In this document: positions 4,706 to 5,618 of the stretch, in pieces
Position numbering within the stretch: position 1 is the stretch's first letter
Layout: every line of letters starts with the position of its first letter
From: JBKJUK01 sp046590705
Lineage (GTDB): Bacteria; Acidobacteriota; Thermoanaerobaculia; Gp7-AA8
Direction: 5' to 3'
DNA length: 5,618 bases
Assembly: GCA_046590705.1 (NCBI GenBank)
Contig: JBKJUK010000086.1
Span: 1-5,618, forward strand
Notes under the pieces: model-generated
Database searches by the model: none
The model's input: only the letters and a program-made list of their open reading frames with translations
What the model was told of the DNA's origin: nothing
Program-made: the position numbers and the translations under genes

Positions 4706-5413
4706 GTGAAAGAGATCGGATCACCGCAGGTCGCGCTCATCATCCCTGCGCTCAACGAGGCTGAGTCCATCGCAGGAGTAGTCAGCGCCGCATCGAGAGA
4801 GGCGGTCGATCTGATCCTGGTCGGCGACAACGGCAGCGACGACGACACCGCTGCGCTGGCTCGCGCTGCGGGCGCCACAGTCGTACTCGTGAAGGAGCGC
4901 GGATACGGAGCGGCCTGCGCAGGCGCTCTTTCCCTACTTCCTGACTCGGTCGAAATCGTGGTTTTCGCCGATGCCGATGGCTCGGACGATCTGAGCGAAC
5001 TACCATCTCTGATCCTGCCAATTCAGCAGAATGAGGCCGACCTGGTGATCGGCGCCCGCGTCGCCGCACGGCGCCAACCTGGTTCGCTCACGCCACAACA
5101 GCGTTTCGGAAACAGACTCGCGACCACCCTGATCCAACTTCTTTACCGCCATTCCTACAGCGACCTCGGACCGTTTCGAGCGGTACGACGTACAACGCTG
5201 GATGCCATGCAGATGCGCGATCGCCGCTATGGCTGGACCGTGGAGATGCAGCTTCGCGCCCTGCAACTCGGAGTGCGCGTCGTCGAAGTTCCAGTCAGTT
5301 ATCGCAGACGGATCGGAAGGTCCAAGATCAGCGGAACTCTGACGGGCGTCCTGAAAGCGGGGTGGTGGATTCTCTACACGATCTGGAAGTACAGGAAGGA
5401 TCCGGGACGCTGA
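4706..5413 (+). CDS. Family 2 glycosyltransferase (DPM1/polyprenyl-phosphate type)
   Basis: This 235-residue GT-A enzyme carries the GT2 motifs in order: LIIPALNEAESI (11-22), GDNGSDDDT (40-48), ERGYGAACAGAL (64-75), and FADADGSDD with metal-binding Asp89 and Asp91. These are followed by SDLGPFRAVRR (152-162), YGWTVEMQLRA (175-185) and RRIGRSKISGT (201-211). The C-terminal part resembles dolichol-phosphate-mannose synthase-like bacterial enzymes that load sugar from a nucleotide donor onto a polyprenyl-phosphate or similar lipid acceptor. No C-terminal transmembrane helices follow, although the end (GWWILYTIWKYRK) is amphipathic and may touch the membrane. The start is GTG, with GGGGAG only 2 nt upstream; no better start exists before the first strand. 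It is transcribed divergently from the Rrf2 gene. The sugar and acceptor cannot be told from sequence. Confidence 0.88.
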   Translation: MKEIGSPQVALIIPALNEAESIAGVVSAASREAVDLILVGDNGSDDDTAALARAAGATVVLVKERGYGAACAGALSLLPDSVEIVVFADADGSDDLSELPSLILPIQQNEADLVIGARVAARRQPGSLTPQQRFGNRLATTLIQLLYRHSYSDLGPFRAVRRTTLDAMQMRDRRYGWTVEMQLRALQLGVRVVEVPVSYRRRIGRSKISGTLTGVLKAGWWILYTIWKYRKDPGR

Positions 5414-5493
5414 GAAGATTCTGTTCGTTGCAACCCGAGCGGAATTCGGCAGGGCACGGATCGTGAAGCCGACCGCCTCAGGGAGCAACACGG

Positions 5494-5618
5494 ATGAACT
5501 GGTTATGGATGTTGGTGGCCGTACTGATTGCCTTCTGGGCCGCAGGTCTGATCTTCGACATCATCGGCGGCATCATTCACATCATTCTCTTCGTTGCGCT
5601 GGCCGTCGCGATCTATGC
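5494..5618 (+). CDS. Small Lmo0937-like membrane protein, 3' end cut by window
   Basis: The first 41 codons of a small hydrophobic protein are visible and the frame runs off the window edge. It has one hydrophobic stretch, MNWLWMLVAVLIAFWAAG, then LIFDIIGGIIHIILF and VALAVAIY. The pattern of an N-terminal helix, a G(G/-)IIHI hinge and a second helix is that of the 45-55-residue Lmo0937 family (often annotated DUF5670), whose function is unknown. AGGGAG at 5480-5485 lies 8 nt before the ATG and supports the start. It is 80 nt downstream of the glycosyltransferase on the same strand, so co-transcription is possible but not shown. The frame was too short at the edge for automatic calling. Confidence 0.7.
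   Translation, partial: MNWLWMLVAVLIAFWAAGLIFDIIGGIIHIILFVALAVAIY

Noticed and set aside
4642..4878. N-terminal extension of the Rrf2 frame to 4878
   Set aside because: The extra 79 residues overlap the divergent glycosyltransferase, are low-complexity Ala/Ser/Thr-rich and have no family similarity. Rrf2 proteins start with the KLTGASEFG-type helix.
4706..5413. Glycosyltransferase as a selenium-linked rSAM/selenodomain-associated transferase 2
   Set aside because: That family has a Q-x-N-x-G segment and an LHADT-type metal motif, which are not seen here. The YGWTVEMQ and GRSKISGT motifs place it with DPM1-like GT2 enzymes, so no selenium link is claimed.
5412..5618. Open frame (KILFVATRAEFGRA...) running to the edge after the glycosyltransferase
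   Set aside because: It looks briefly protein-like but has no start codon or SD near its beginning. It becomes His/Arg-rich where it overlaps the better-supported Lmo0937-like gene.

Overview
The window is a GC-rich (roughly 58%) bacterial chromosomal segment. It looks like a Gram-negative organism: the first gene encodes an exported OmpA-type protein with the residues that bind diaminopimelate-containing peptidoglycan. A dispersed repeat carrying TCATTCCGA and GAGGAATCTCC blocks, of a kind I associate with Acidobacteriota and some other environmental phyla, sits in the middle. Phylum assignment is a weak inference. There are no phage genes, transposases, rRNA or tRNA genes, and I saw no CRISPR array.

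Layout, left to right. (1) 30-1826 (+): DUF4398-like / coiled-coil / OmpA_C outer-membrane protein, followed by a perfect 15-bp hairpin. (2) 1925-2862 (+): a compact three-gene unit. It holds a Bfd-like [2Fe-2S] protein, an Spx/ArsC-like thioredoxin-fold protein whose catalytic position is an in-frame TGA, and a small three-helix membrane protein. The Bfd-like gene overlaps the ArsC-like gene by ATGA. The membrane-protein frame begins directly after the ArsC-like stop. (3) 2863-3104: a gap between convergent genes, almost filled by a 182-bp inverted-repeat element. (4) 3105-4641 (-): an Rrf2-family regulator overlapping by about 100 nt an acyl-CoA dehydrogenase/DszC-like flavoprotein. (5) 4706-5413 (+): a family 2 glycosyltransferase, divergent from the Rrf2 gene. 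(6) 5494 to the edge (+): a small, partial Lmo0937-like membrane protein.

The main result is the ArsC-like gene. Read conventionally it would start at a GTG at 2296 and give a 90-residue protein lacking its active site. Read from the ATG at 2209 through the TGA at 2248, it is a full-length 119-residue Spx/ArsC-family protein with the motif P-G-U-T-T-C, where U (selenocysteine) sits exactly at the family's redox-active Cys. A candidate SECIS hairpin lies about 28 nt downstream of the TGA to its loop. Other genes here use TGA as a normal stop, so recoding would be local. The tight coupling with a Bfd-like iron-sulfur protein suggests a redox pair, possibly membrane-associated through the third gene. 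That functional link is inference. The selenocysteine machinery (selA/B/C/D) is not in the window, so decoding capacity cannot be confirmed here.
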